From the NCBI GenBank assembly GCA_030653175.1, contig JAURZV010000052.1, positions 62,001 to 126,000 of the forward strand: a DNA stretch of 64,000 nt. The letters are read 5' to 3'. Below, piece by piece: positions 18,966-26,420 of this stretch. Positions within the stretch are counted from its first letter, which is position 1. Every line of letters begins with the position of its first letter. The notes beneath the pieces were generated by a model. That model was not told the origin of the DNA and searched no databases. It worked only from the letters and a program-made list of their open reading frames with translations. The stretch comes from Methylobacter sp. GTDB taxonomy: Bacteria > Pseudomonadota > Gammaproteobacteria > Methylococcales > Methylomonadaceae. The position numbers were made by a program, and so were the translations under genes.

Positions 18966-19589
18966 ATGCAAACACAATCAACACACTCTCTTGAAGGCAC
19001 GGGTTTAAGCTGTATTCGGGATGATCGGGTGCTCTTTGAAGAACTGGCTTTTGAATTGGTTTCAGGACAGGTTTTATTGCTGGAAGGCAAAAACGGCAGC
19101 GGCAAGACGTCATTATTACGCATTTTATGCGGATTCCGGGAGCCTGATGCAGGCGAAATTAACTGGTGCGGCGACGCGGTAAAAGACAGTCAGTTTTATG
19201 CGCAGATGGCTTATGTCGGTCACTTGGATGGCATTAAAAAAGAACTGACCGTATTGGAAAATTTAAAAATGTCTGTGGCTTTAAGCAGTGCCGGTCAGTA
19301 CTCCATTCATGAGGCTTTGACCAAGGTTCATATGGCAGGCTACGATGACATCCTCGTTCAGGCTTTATCGGCGGGCCAGAAAAGACGGCTGTCTTTGGCA
19401 AGATTGCTGATTACCGAAAATGTGTTGTGGATTCTGGATGAGCCCTTCACCTCATTGGACAAGCAGGGCATTGCCCTGATCGAAACCTTAATGACCGAGC
19501 ATTGCGCCAACGGCGGAATGATCGTTCTCACTTCGCATCATGACATAGACTTGCATGGTGTCGATGTCCAGCGTATTAATTTATCCTGA
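18966..19589 (+). CDS. ccmA: heme exporter ATP-binding protein CcmA
   Basis: A 207-residue ABC ATPase that powers release of heme from holo-CcmE during cytochrome c maturation. The Walker A is GKNGSGKTSLLR near residues 40-51. The ABC signature region is LSAGQKRRLSLARLL, the Walker B is LWILDEPFTSLD, and the switch His is in TSHHD. Length matches CcmA. It starts the ccm operon, and the ccmB start overlaps its last base. Confidence 0.95.
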   Translation: MQTQSTHSLEGTGLSCIRDDRVLFEELAFELVSGQVLLLEGKNGSGKTSLLRILCGFREPDAGEINWCGDAVKDSQFYAQMAYVGHLDGIKKELTVLENLKMSVALSSAGQYSIHEALTKVHMAGYDDILVQALSAGQKRRLSLARLLITENVLWILDEPFTSLDKQGIALIETLMTEHCANGGMIVLTSHHDIDLHGVDVQRINLS

Positions 19590-20263
19590 TGTCTTTATCC
19601 CACGCATTTTTTGCCGTTATTCGGCGCGACCTGGTTTTGGCTTTACGGCGTCGTTCGGAGATAGCTAATCCTCTGCTGTTTTTTATTCTGGTAATAACCC
19701 TGTTCCCGTTGGGCATCGGCGCGCAGCCGCATTTATTGCAGGCCATCGCGCCGGGTATTATCTGGGTTTCCGCGTTATTGGCGGCGATGTTGTCTCTGGA
19801 CAGCCTGTTTCGTTCGGATTTTGATGACGGTTCACTGGAGCAGATTTTATTAAGTCCGCATCCGACCTCGGTGCTGGTGCTGGCTAAAATTATCGCCCAT
19901 TGGTTGGTGACCGGTTTACCGCTGTTGGTTGTGGCGCCGCTGCTGGCGGTTTTTTTAGGCATGCCCAATCATGCTCTGGGCATCCTGTTGCTGACCTTGC
20001 TGCTTGGAACGCCGGTATTAAGTTTAATAGGAGCCATCGGTGTAGCGCTGACCGTAGGGCTGCGCCGGGGCGGCATGATTTTGTCGCTGCTGGTTTTACC
20101 ATTATATGTTCCAGTGTTGATTTTCGCCGGTAATGCGGTACAGATGGCAGGCAGTGGATTGCCTGTCGATGCGCAAATCAATATTTTGATTTCCATTTTA
20201 TTGATGGCTTTAGTGCTGGCACCCTTGCCGGTAGCGTCAGCATTAAAAATGAGTATTAATTGA
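19589..20263 (+). CDS. ccmB: heme exporter membrane protein CcmB
   Basis: A 224-residue inner-membrane protein with about six hydrophobic helices. It starts SHAFFAVIRRDLVLALRRRSE and contains PHLLQAIAPGIIWVSALLAAM and DGSLEQILLSPH, all typical of CcmB. It forms the CcmABCD complex with CcmA and CcmC. It overlaps ccmA by one base. Unusually, the next gene is not ccmC but an unrelated soluble protein gene 50 bp downstream. Confidence 0.95.
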   Translation: MSLSHAFFAVIRRDLVLALRRRSEIANPLLFFILVITLFPLGIGAQPHLLQAIAPGIIWVSALLAAMLSLDSLFRSDFDDGSLEQILLSPHPTSVLVLAKIIAHWLVTGLPLLVVAPLLAVFLGMPNHALGILLLTLLLGTPVLSLIGAIGVALTVGLRRGGMILSLLVLPLYVPVLIFAGNAVQMAGSGLPVDAQINILISILLMALVLAPLPVASALKMSIN

Positions 20264-20313
20264 TAATATCTCGTAGAATAATCGTTCATATTATCGACCT
20301 GGAATAAATAATT

Positions 20314-21207
20314 ATGGCATCAGCTAAATACTTGTCTATTTTTGCACCGGCTACCCAGCAACAAAGGAAAGAAAATTTTGACAATTATTGGGAGTTTACC
20401 CAGCAGCATGGCGGAACATTATTAGAAGACGATAAGGATTTAGCAAAAAAACGTGATCGACTAAAGCATTTTCAGGATAACCCGGTTAAATTGCGTCAGC
20501 CGCTGGCTGATCCTGAGGCTTTTTACCGTAATTATATTGAGATGAAAGATGATCCTGAATCATTGGGTCGCATGACGCTGATGCTGACAGGCATATACAA
20601 GTTTGCCAGACATGAATGGGTGGGTATTAAAGGCGCTTGGGATGCCGTGCCGGATATGGCTAATTCGCATACCGTGGAAGATAAAATCAGTCGTGTGCAT
20701 TTGGCCGAAGAATTCTGCCATGTGCGCCTGTTTGATGAAATGCTCCGCACTTGCGGATTGGATAAAGTGGAATGGGTGCCTCTAGGGCCGATTAAAGAAA
20801 AAATCTACGAGCAGTTCCCCAAATTACCCGGTTTTTTAATGGATACTCCGGCGTTCGTCACCGAATTGATGGGAGTGACTTTTTATTGTCACTTACATCG
20901 TCTATTTGATGACGTACTGGCTGATGAACCGGAAGTGCGCGACCGTTTAAAGGAGTTGCTGAATGAAATCACCATTGACGAAGTGGCACATGTCGGACAA
21001 CGAAGAAATTTTGTCGGGCCGATAGGCATCAAGGTCTCAAAAGCACTGGTTAAGCCTTTTTATACGCTGTTCTTTAACGATATTCCTGAAGTTGGGCGTT
21101 TGTTTAACGTTGAGCAGATGATTAAGGACGGCATCGCTTTTGATTTTAATGAATTGCCTGAGTATATGATTGAACGCAGCTGGATTCCTTCATACTGCAA
21201 AGCCTAA
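20314..21207 (+). CDS. ferritin-like di-iron protein candidate inside ccm operon
   Basis: A 297-residue soluble, mostly helical protein of unknown role. Two ExxH motifs, E133-F-C-H136 (HLAEEFCHVRLFDEML) and E223-V-A-H226 (TIDEVAHVGQRRNF), are about 90 residues apart. Further acidic residues in helices before each (E101, E184) could complete a carboxylate-bridged di-iron site as in ferritin-like or heme-oxygenase-like oxidases. No signal peptide is present, so it is probably cytoplasmic. It sits between ccmB and ccmC on the same strand with gaps of 50 bp on both sides, so it is probably co-transcribed with the cytochrome c maturation genes. The di-iron assignment is inferred from motif spacing only. 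Confidence 0.5.
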   Translation: MASAKYLSIFAPATQQQRKENFDNYWEFTQQHGGTLLEDDKDLAKKRDRLKHFQDNPVKLRQPLADPEAFYRNYIEMKDDPESLGRMTLMLTGIYKFARHEWVGIKGAWDAVPDMANSHTVEDKISRVHLAEEFCHVRLFDEMLRTCGLDKVEWVPLGPIKEKIYEQFPKLPGFLMDTPAFVTELMGVTFYCHLHRLFDDVLADEPEVRDRLKELLNEITIDEVAHVGQRRNFVGPIGIKVSKALVKPFYTLFFNDIPEVGRLFNVEQMIKDGIAFDFNELPEYMIERSWIPSYCKA

Positions 21208-21257
21208 AATACAGACTTTCCGTATATTTTAGTTTTGAACCTTTAGCCTGATTTCCT

Positions 21258-22019
21258 ATGTTTTCAATTCCAGATCCCGTAGTCCGTTTCTTCCATCGCA
21301 TGGCATCTCCGCCGCATTTTTACGCGTTTACCGAGCGATTAATGCCGTGGCTGGTGGTTATTTTCCTGCTGCTAACAGCAGCCGGTCTTTATGGTGGCCT
21401 GTATCTGGCGCCTACGGATTACCAGCAGGGCGATAGCTATCGCATTATCTATATTCATGTGCCCAGCGCCTGGATGTCGTTATTTATTTATGTGGTCATG
21501 GCGGTTGCAGGCGCAATAGGCCTGGTCTGGCGCATCAAGCTGGCGGAGATTGTGGCAATCAGCAGTGCTCCGGTCGGTGCAAGCTTTACCTTTATCGCGT
21601 TGGTGACCGGTTCCTTGTGGGGCAAGCCGATGTGGGGAACCTGGTGGGTCTGGGACGCGCGGTTAACGTCTGAATTGATATTGCTGTTTTTGTATCTTGG
21701 GGTCATCGGGCTTTACGGCGCGATAGACGATAAGCGCACCGCGTCCAGGGCCGTGGCTATTTTGGCCCTGGTCGGCGTGGTCAACATTCCGATTATTCAT
21801 TACTCAGTCGAGTGGTGGAATACCCTGCATCAAGGCCCTACGGTAACAAAAATGGATAAGCCATCCATCCATGTCAGTATGTTGATCCCGCTGTTGCTAA
21901 TGGCGGTAGCGTTCAAGTTTTATTATCTGATCGCGATGTTGCAGCGGGCGCGTACCGAATTGTTGCTGCGCGAACGTAATGCACAGTGGGTTAAGGCCAT
22001 GATCTCGGAGTCGAAATAA
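21258..22019 (+). CDS. ccmC: heme handling protein CcmC
   Basis: A 253-residue polytopic protein of the heme-handling family. It holds the tryptophan-rich motif WGTWWVWDARLTSE near residues 121-135 and flanking histidines (YIHVPSAW and IIHYSVEWW) that bind heme. CcmC loads heme onto CcmE in the periplasm. Length and six-helix topology match. Its stop overlaps the ccmD start (TAATG). Confidence 0.95.
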   Translation: MFSIPDPVVRFFHRMASPPHFYAFTERLMPWLVVIFLLLTAAGLYGGLYLAPTDYQQGDSYRIIYIHVPSAWMSLFIYVVMAVAGAIGLVWRIKLAEIVAISSAPVGASFTFIALVTGSLWGKPMWGTWWVWDARLTSELILLFLYLGVIGLYGAIDDKRTASRAVAILALVGVVNIPIIHYSVEWWNTLHQGPTVTKMDKPSIHVSMLIPLLLMAVAFKFYYLIAMLQRARTELLLRERNAQWVKAMISESK

Positions 22020-22177
22020 TGAGTATGCAGGAATTTTTCGCAATGGGCGGATACGCCTTTTATGTCTGGACCTCTTACGGCCTGACCTTAATCGTGCTGC
22101 TCGCCAATATTATTATTCCAGTGGCGCAACGCAGACAGTTTTTACGTTCCTTGGCGCTCAAACAAAAACGGCAATAA
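22019..22177 (+). CDS. ccmD: heme exporter protein CcmD
   Basis: A 52-residue single-helix membrane protein. It begins MSMQEFFAMGGYAFYVW, a helix SYGLTLIVLLANIIIP follows, and the tail is basic (RRQFLRSLALKQKRQ). This is the standard CcmD plan: a small subunit that stabilises CcmE association with CcmABC. It overlaps ccmC by one base and ends three bases before ccmE. Confidence 0.9.
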   Translation: MSMQEFFAMGGYAFYVWTSYGLTLIVLLANIIIPVAQRRQFLRSLALKQKRQ

Positions 22178-22180
22178 ATC

Positions 22181-22630
22181 ATGAAACCAGCCAGAAAACA
22201 GCGTTTAATGCTTATCGGCCTGATGGTCATCGGAGCCGGTCTAGCCACCGGGTTCGCGCTTAAGTCCTTTAATGAAAATTTGATGTATTTTTTTTCCACC
22301 ACCGATGTCGTGGAAGGTAAGGCTCCCAAAGACACCTTGTTTCGTTTGGGCGGCATGGTCATTAAAGGCTCTGTGGAAAGGCCAAATGACGGGCTGATGG
22401 TGCGCTTTAAATTGACCGATTTCAGTAAGGATGTGACCGTCGAATACACGGGTATCCTGCCGGACTTGTTCAGGGAAGGGCAGGGTATTGTTGCGCACGG
22501 AAAACTAAATGCACAGGGTGTATTTATCGCCGAAGAAGTGCTGGCCAAGCATGATGAAAATTACATGCCGCCGGAAGTAAAAGACAGTTTAAAAAATAAA
22601 CCGGCGCCAGTTACAGGCCAAAAATCATGA
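22181..22630 (+). CDS. ccmE: periplasmic heme chaperone CcmE
   Basis: A 149-residue protein with an N-terminal membrane anchor (about 8-28) and an OB-fold beta barrel. The covalent heme-binding histidine is H124 in [10 protein letters not shown], with the conserved tyrosine Y128. It receives heme from CcmC and passes it to CcmF. The end overlaps ccmF by four bases. Confidence 0.95.
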   Translation: MKPARKQRLMLIGLMVIGAGLATGFALKSFNENLMYFFSTTDVVEGKAPKDTLFRLGGMVIKGSVERPNDGLMVRFKLTDFSKDVTVEYTGILPDLFREGQGIVAHGKLNAQGVFIAEEVLAKHDENYMPPEVKDSLKNKPAPVTGQKS

Positions 22631-24573
22631 TTGCAGAGTTGGGACATTTTTCACTGATTCTGGCCTTATGCATGGCTGTTATTTTGGGGATATTGCCCAT
22701 TTTTGGCGCTGCCCGATCCATATCCGGCTGGATCGCTGTCGCAAGGCCCGCCGCGTTTGGGCAACTATTATTCATGGCGGTTTCATACGGTTGCTTGACC
22801 TATGGATTTTTGACGCATGATTTTTCCGTCGCCTATGTCGCCAGAAACTCCAATACCGCATTGCCGGTTTTGTATTTGGTTTCCGGTGTCTGGGGCGCGC
22901 ATGAAGGCTCGTTATTACTTTGGGCGCTGGTTTTATCCGGCTGGACAGGCTTGGTTGCGATGTTCAGTCGTGCTATTCCCGACGCTACCGTTGCCCGGGT
23001 TTTGGGGGTGATGGGACTGGTCTCTATCGGTTTTATCCTGTTTTTATTGCTGACTTCCAACCCGTTTGAGCGACTGTTCCCAGCGCCTTTGGAAGGGCGG
23101 GACTTGAATCCCTTGTTGCAGGATCCCGGTTTGGCGATACATCCGCCGATGCTTTATATGGGCTATGTCGGCTTTTCCGTGGCCTTTGCTTTCGCCATTG
23201 CCGCCTTGCTTGAAGGTAGGTTGGATGCGGCCTGGGCGCGCTGGTCAAGACCTTGGACCAACATCGCCTGGATGTTTTTAACCATCGGCATCGCCTTGGG
23301 CAGCTGGTGGGCTTATTACGAACTGGGCTGGGGCGGCTGGTGGTTTTGGGATCCGGTCGAAAATGCCTCATTCATGCCCTGGCTGGTCGGTACGGCACTG
23401 ATTCATTCTTTGGCCGCCACCGAAAAACGCGGCGTATTCAAAACATGGACGGTGTTGCTGGCGATTTTTGCTTTTTCCTTAAGCCTGTTGGGTACATTTC
23501 TAGTGCGTTCCGGCGTATTAACCTCGGTACATGCGTTTGCCAGCGATCCGGCACGCGGCCTGTTCATCCTGATTTTCTTAGGCGTAGTGGTGGGCGGCTC
23601 GTTATTGCTGTACGCGATAAGAGCGCCCTACGTCAAAAGCAGCGCGACCTTCGAGCTGGTATCCAAAGAGTCTGCAATATTGCTGAATAACGTACTGTTA
23701 GTGGTAACGGCTTCCAGTATTTTGTTGGGCACCCTGTATCCGCTGGTGATTGACGCGTTGGGATTAGGCAAGATTTCGGTCGGCCCCCCTTACTTTAATG
23801 CCGTATTCATTCCGTTAATGGCGCCGCTGGCGATTGCCGTGGGCTTGGGCATGTTGTTGCGCTGGAAAAGAGACAATATCAACGTGATTGTCTTACGGGT
23901 GCGCTGGATTGCTTTAGCCTGCGTCTCCGGCGGCTTGCTGATTCCGTTGGCGATGCCGTTTTATTCCTGGGGCGCAGTATTGGGCTTAACTTTGGCGTTG
24001 TGGACGGTTGCGATTACCATGATGTCTTTTGTCGACCGTATGGGGCCGCAGGGATTTTCACTGCAACGACTGCAAACCGTACCGGCGGGGTTTTACGGCA
24101 TGACCGTAGCGCATTTGGGCATTGCGGTATTCGTCATCGGCATTACTTTGACTTCGGTGTACAGCGTCGAAAAAGATGTGCGCATGGCTCCCGGCGATAA
24201 ATTGGATATGTCCGGCTATATTTTCGAATTCCACGGCGTAAAGCAAACCCCGGGGCCTAACTACATGGCCGAACAGGCTTTTGTGACCGTCAGTTACCAA
24301 GGCAAACAGGTTGCCCAACTGGAGCCGCAAAAACGGGTTTATCAGGTGCAAAAAATGCCGATGACCGAGGCGGCTATCGATGCCGGTTTGTTCAGGGATT
24401 TGTTTGTGGCGATAGGCGAACCGCTGGGCGATAAAGGTGCGTGGAGCATGAGGGTTTATTACAAGTCGTTCATCCGCTGGATTTGGCTGGGCGCGTTGTT
24501 TATGGCGGCAGGCGGTTTAATCGCGGCCTGTGATAGACGGTATCGAGTTGCCAAGATACAAACGGTCGGATAA
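22627..24573 (+). CDS. ccmF: cytochrome c heme lyase subunit CcmF
   Basis: A 648-residue integral membrane protein with about 14 helices. The WWD motif [19 protein letters not shown] lies near residues 235-253. The heme-ligating histidine regions include [16 protein letters not shown] and [13 protein letters not shown]. CcmF joins heme covalently to apocytochrome CxxCH together with CcmH. Its stop overlaps the next start by one base; that neighbour is an unexpected NYN-domain gene. Confidence 0.95.
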   Translation: MIAELGHFSLILALCMAVILGILPIFGAARSISGWIAVARPAAFGQLLFMAVSYGCLTYGFLTHDFSVAYVARNSNTALPVLYLVSGVWGAHEGSLLLWALVLSGWTGLVAMFSRAIPDATVARVLGVMGLVSIGFILFLLLTSNPFERLFPAPLEGRDLNPLLQDPGLAIHPPMLYMGYVGFSVAFAFAIAALLEGRLDAAWARWSRPWTNIAWMFLTIGIALGSWWAYYELGWGGWWFWDPVENASFMPWLVGTALIHSLAATEKRGVFKTWTVLLAIFAFSLSLLGTFLVRSGVLTSVHAFASDPARGLFILIFLGVVVGGSLLLYAIRAPYVKSSATFELVSKESAILLNNVLLVVTASSILLGTLYPLVIDALGLGKISVGPPYFNAVFIPLMAPLAIAVGLGMLLRWKRDNINVIVLRVRWIALACVSGGLLIPLAMPFYSWGAVLGLTLALWTVAITMMSFVDRMGPQGFSLQRLQTVPAGFYGMTVAHLGIAVFVIGITLTSVYSVEKDVRMAPGDKLDMSGYIFEFHGVKQTPGPNYMAEQAFVTVSYQGKQVAQLEPQKRVYQVQKMPMTEAAIDAGLFRDLFVAIGEPLGDKGAWSMRVYYKSFIRWIWLGALFMAAGGLIAACDRRYRVAKIQTVG

Positions 24574-25403
24574 TGAACATTAATGAAAGCAAAAGATTTG
24601 CTTTATTGATTGATGCCGATAACGCACAAGCTAAAGCGATTGATGCGATATTAACCGAAGCCGCCAGATACGGAGATGCAACTTCACGGCGTTGTTATGG
24701 TGATTGGACAAATACTCGACTCGGTAGCTGGAAAAGCGTGCTTAATAAACATGCTATCCAGCCTATGCAGCAGTTTGCTTATACCTCAGGTAAAAATGCC
24801 ACGGATTCCGCATTAATTATTGATGCAATGGATTTACTTTATACCGGTAAATTCAATGGATTTTTTCTGGTTTCCAGTGACAGCGATTTTACTAAATTAG
24901 CCACTCGTATCAGAGAAGCAGGGCTTGAAGTTATTGGAATTGGTAGACGTTCGACGCCCGAAGCTTTTCGTGCCGCATGCAATAAATTTATTTTTACCGA
25001 AACCATTATGGATGATGAGGGTTCTGTTGATGAAATTAAGAAAGGTGCAAAGATTGTAGCAACAATCGCTACCGTTTCACAAAATAGTAATGATGCTATT
25101 TCTCCAGTGTCTCAAAATAACAAAAAAAAACAATCGGCAAAAATTGCAGACCCATCGAAGGATGTGAAGTTAAAAAAGTTGATTAAAGAGGCTATTGAGG
25201 CGGCGTCTGAGGAAGACGGATGGGCAAATTTAGGCGCTGTAGGCTCTTATATTCTGCGTGTAGATAGTTCATTTGATCCTAGAAATTATAATTTTCCAAA
25301 ACTAGGTAAATTGATCAGATCGCTTGATTATATAAAAGTACAGCAAAAAACTGTTGAGAGCGGATCGAATACTTATATCCGATTTAAAGGTACTACTGAT
25401 TGA
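24573..25403 (+). CDS. NYN-domain (PIN-like) protein with LOTUS/OST-HTH C-terminus
   Basis: A 276-residue protein. Residues about 8-145 form a NYN (LabA/PIN-like) nuclease fold with the acidic residues D14 and D16 (LLIDADNAQ), D78 (KNATDSALIIDAMD) and D103/D105 (LVSSDSDFTKL). A lysine-rich linker follows. Residues about 190-275 (LIKEAIEAASEEDGWANLGAVG) match an OST-HTH/LOTUS RNA-binding domain. Family members are predicted RNases or RNA-binding regulators. The start overlaps the ccmF stop (TAATG) and ccmG follows 26 bp later, so it appears to be an integral operon member. Its codon use and AT-richness differ visibly from ccmF. Any link to cytochrome c maturation is unknown. Confidence 0.8.
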   Translation: MNINESKRFALLIDADNAQAKAIDAILTEAARYGDATSRRCYGDWTNTRLGSWKSVLNKHAIQPMQQFAYTSGKNATDSALIIDAMDLLYTGKFNGFFLVSSDSDFTKLATRIREAGLEVIGIGRRSTPEAFRAACNKFIFTETIMDDEGSVDEIKKGAKIVATIATVSQNSNDAISPVSQNNKKKQSAKIADPSKDVKLKKLIKEAIEAASEEDGWANLGAVGSYILRVDSSFDPRNYNFPKLGKLIRSLDYIKVQQKTVESGSNTYIRFKGTTD

Positions 25404-25429
25404 TACAGAATTGAAGAAAAATAAACATC

Positions 25430-25960
25430 ATGCTTAAATTTATCCTTCCCTTAATATTATTCATCGTACTGGCAGTATTTCTGGCGCTGGGTTTAAACCT
25501 TAACCCCCGCGAGATTCCGTCGCCGTTGATCAACAAATCGGCTCCGGCATTTTCAGCGCCCAAACTGCAAACGCCTGCGGAAAAATTATCCCAGACCGAT
25601 TTAAAAGGCCAGGTCTGGCTGTTTAATGTATGGGCGTCCTGGTGCGCTTCGTGCCGCTTAGAGCATCCGATACTGAATCAGTTAGCGCAACAAAAAGCCG
25701 CCATTATCGTCGGCTTAAATTATAAGGACGAACCGCAAGCGGCCTTAGGCTGGCTGGCGCAATTGGGTAATCCTTACGATGTCAGTATCATGGATCAGGA
25801 CGGCCGCATCGGTATCGACTGGGGCGTTTACGGGGTGCCGGAAACTTTCGTCATCGATAAACAGGGTGTGGTCCGTTATAAACATACCGGTCCCGTTACG
25901 CCTGAAGATGTGCAGCAAGTCTTTCTACCTTTAATCGCCACGTTACAAGCTGAACATTAA
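25430..25960 (+). CDS. ccmG: thiol:disulfide interchange protein CcmG/DsbE
   Basis: A 176-residue thioredoxin-fold protein with an N-terminal membrane anchor (about 3-23). The redox centre is WASWCASCRLEHP (C72 and C75), and the cis-proline region is YGVPETFVIDK. It keeps CcmH and apocytochrome cysteines reduced in the periplasm. It overlaps ccmH by one base. Confidence 0.95.
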   Translation: MLKFILPLILFIVLAVFLALGLNLNPREIPSPLINKSAPAFSAPKLQTPAEKLSQTDLKGQVWLFNVWASWCASCRLEHPILNQLAQQKAAIIVGLNYKDEPQAALGWLAQLGNPYDVSIMDQDGRIGIDWGVYGVPETFVIDKQGVVRYKHTGPVTPEDVQQVFLPLIATLQAEH

Positions 25961-26418
25961 TGAAGCATTTAGCTATTATTTTCCTATTGGTACTGTCCGG
26001 CGTAACTTGCGCCGGTGTTCCCTTTCCGGAGTTTGCCGATCAGGAGCAACAACAGGCTTACGACACTCTGACCTCGGAATTGCGCTGTCTGGTTTGTCAA
26101 AACCAGACCATCGCCGATTCCAATGCGGAACTGGCAGGAGATTTACGCAGGCAGGTTTATGAAATGCTGCAACAAGGCAAATCAAAGCAGGACATAGCCC
26201 AATTTATGACGGATCGATACGGCGATTTCGTTTTATACAATCCGCCCTTTAAGGCTAAAACCGGCGTATTGTGGATAGGGCCGGTGGTGTTTTTGTTAAT
26301 CGGTTTGATTGCTGTGTTTTTGTTTGTACGGCGTAAAAAAAATACTGCAGCAGTTGAAATCGACGCTGATAAATTGGCAAAAATCCGTAACTTGTTAGAG
26401 AAAGGTGATCAGTCTTGA
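25960..26418 (+). CDS. ccmH: cytochrome c-type biogenesis protein CcmH
   Basis: A 152-residue protein with a signal peptide (cleavage around residue 18), the redox motif LRCLVCQNQTIADSNAELA (C43 and C46) and a C-terminal membrane helix (about 103-123). It reduces apocytochrome CxxCH before heme ligation. This is the short CcmH form; the TPR part is the separate ccmI gene. Confidence 0.95.
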   Translation: MKHLAIIFLLVLSGVTCAGVPFPEFADQEQQQAYDTLTSELRCLVCQNQTIADSNAELAGDLRRQVYEMLQQGKSKQDIAQFMTDRYGDFVLYNPPFKAKTGVLWIGPVVFLLIGLIAVFLFVRRKKNTAAVEIDADKLAKIRNLLEKGDQS

Positions 26419-26420
26419 AT

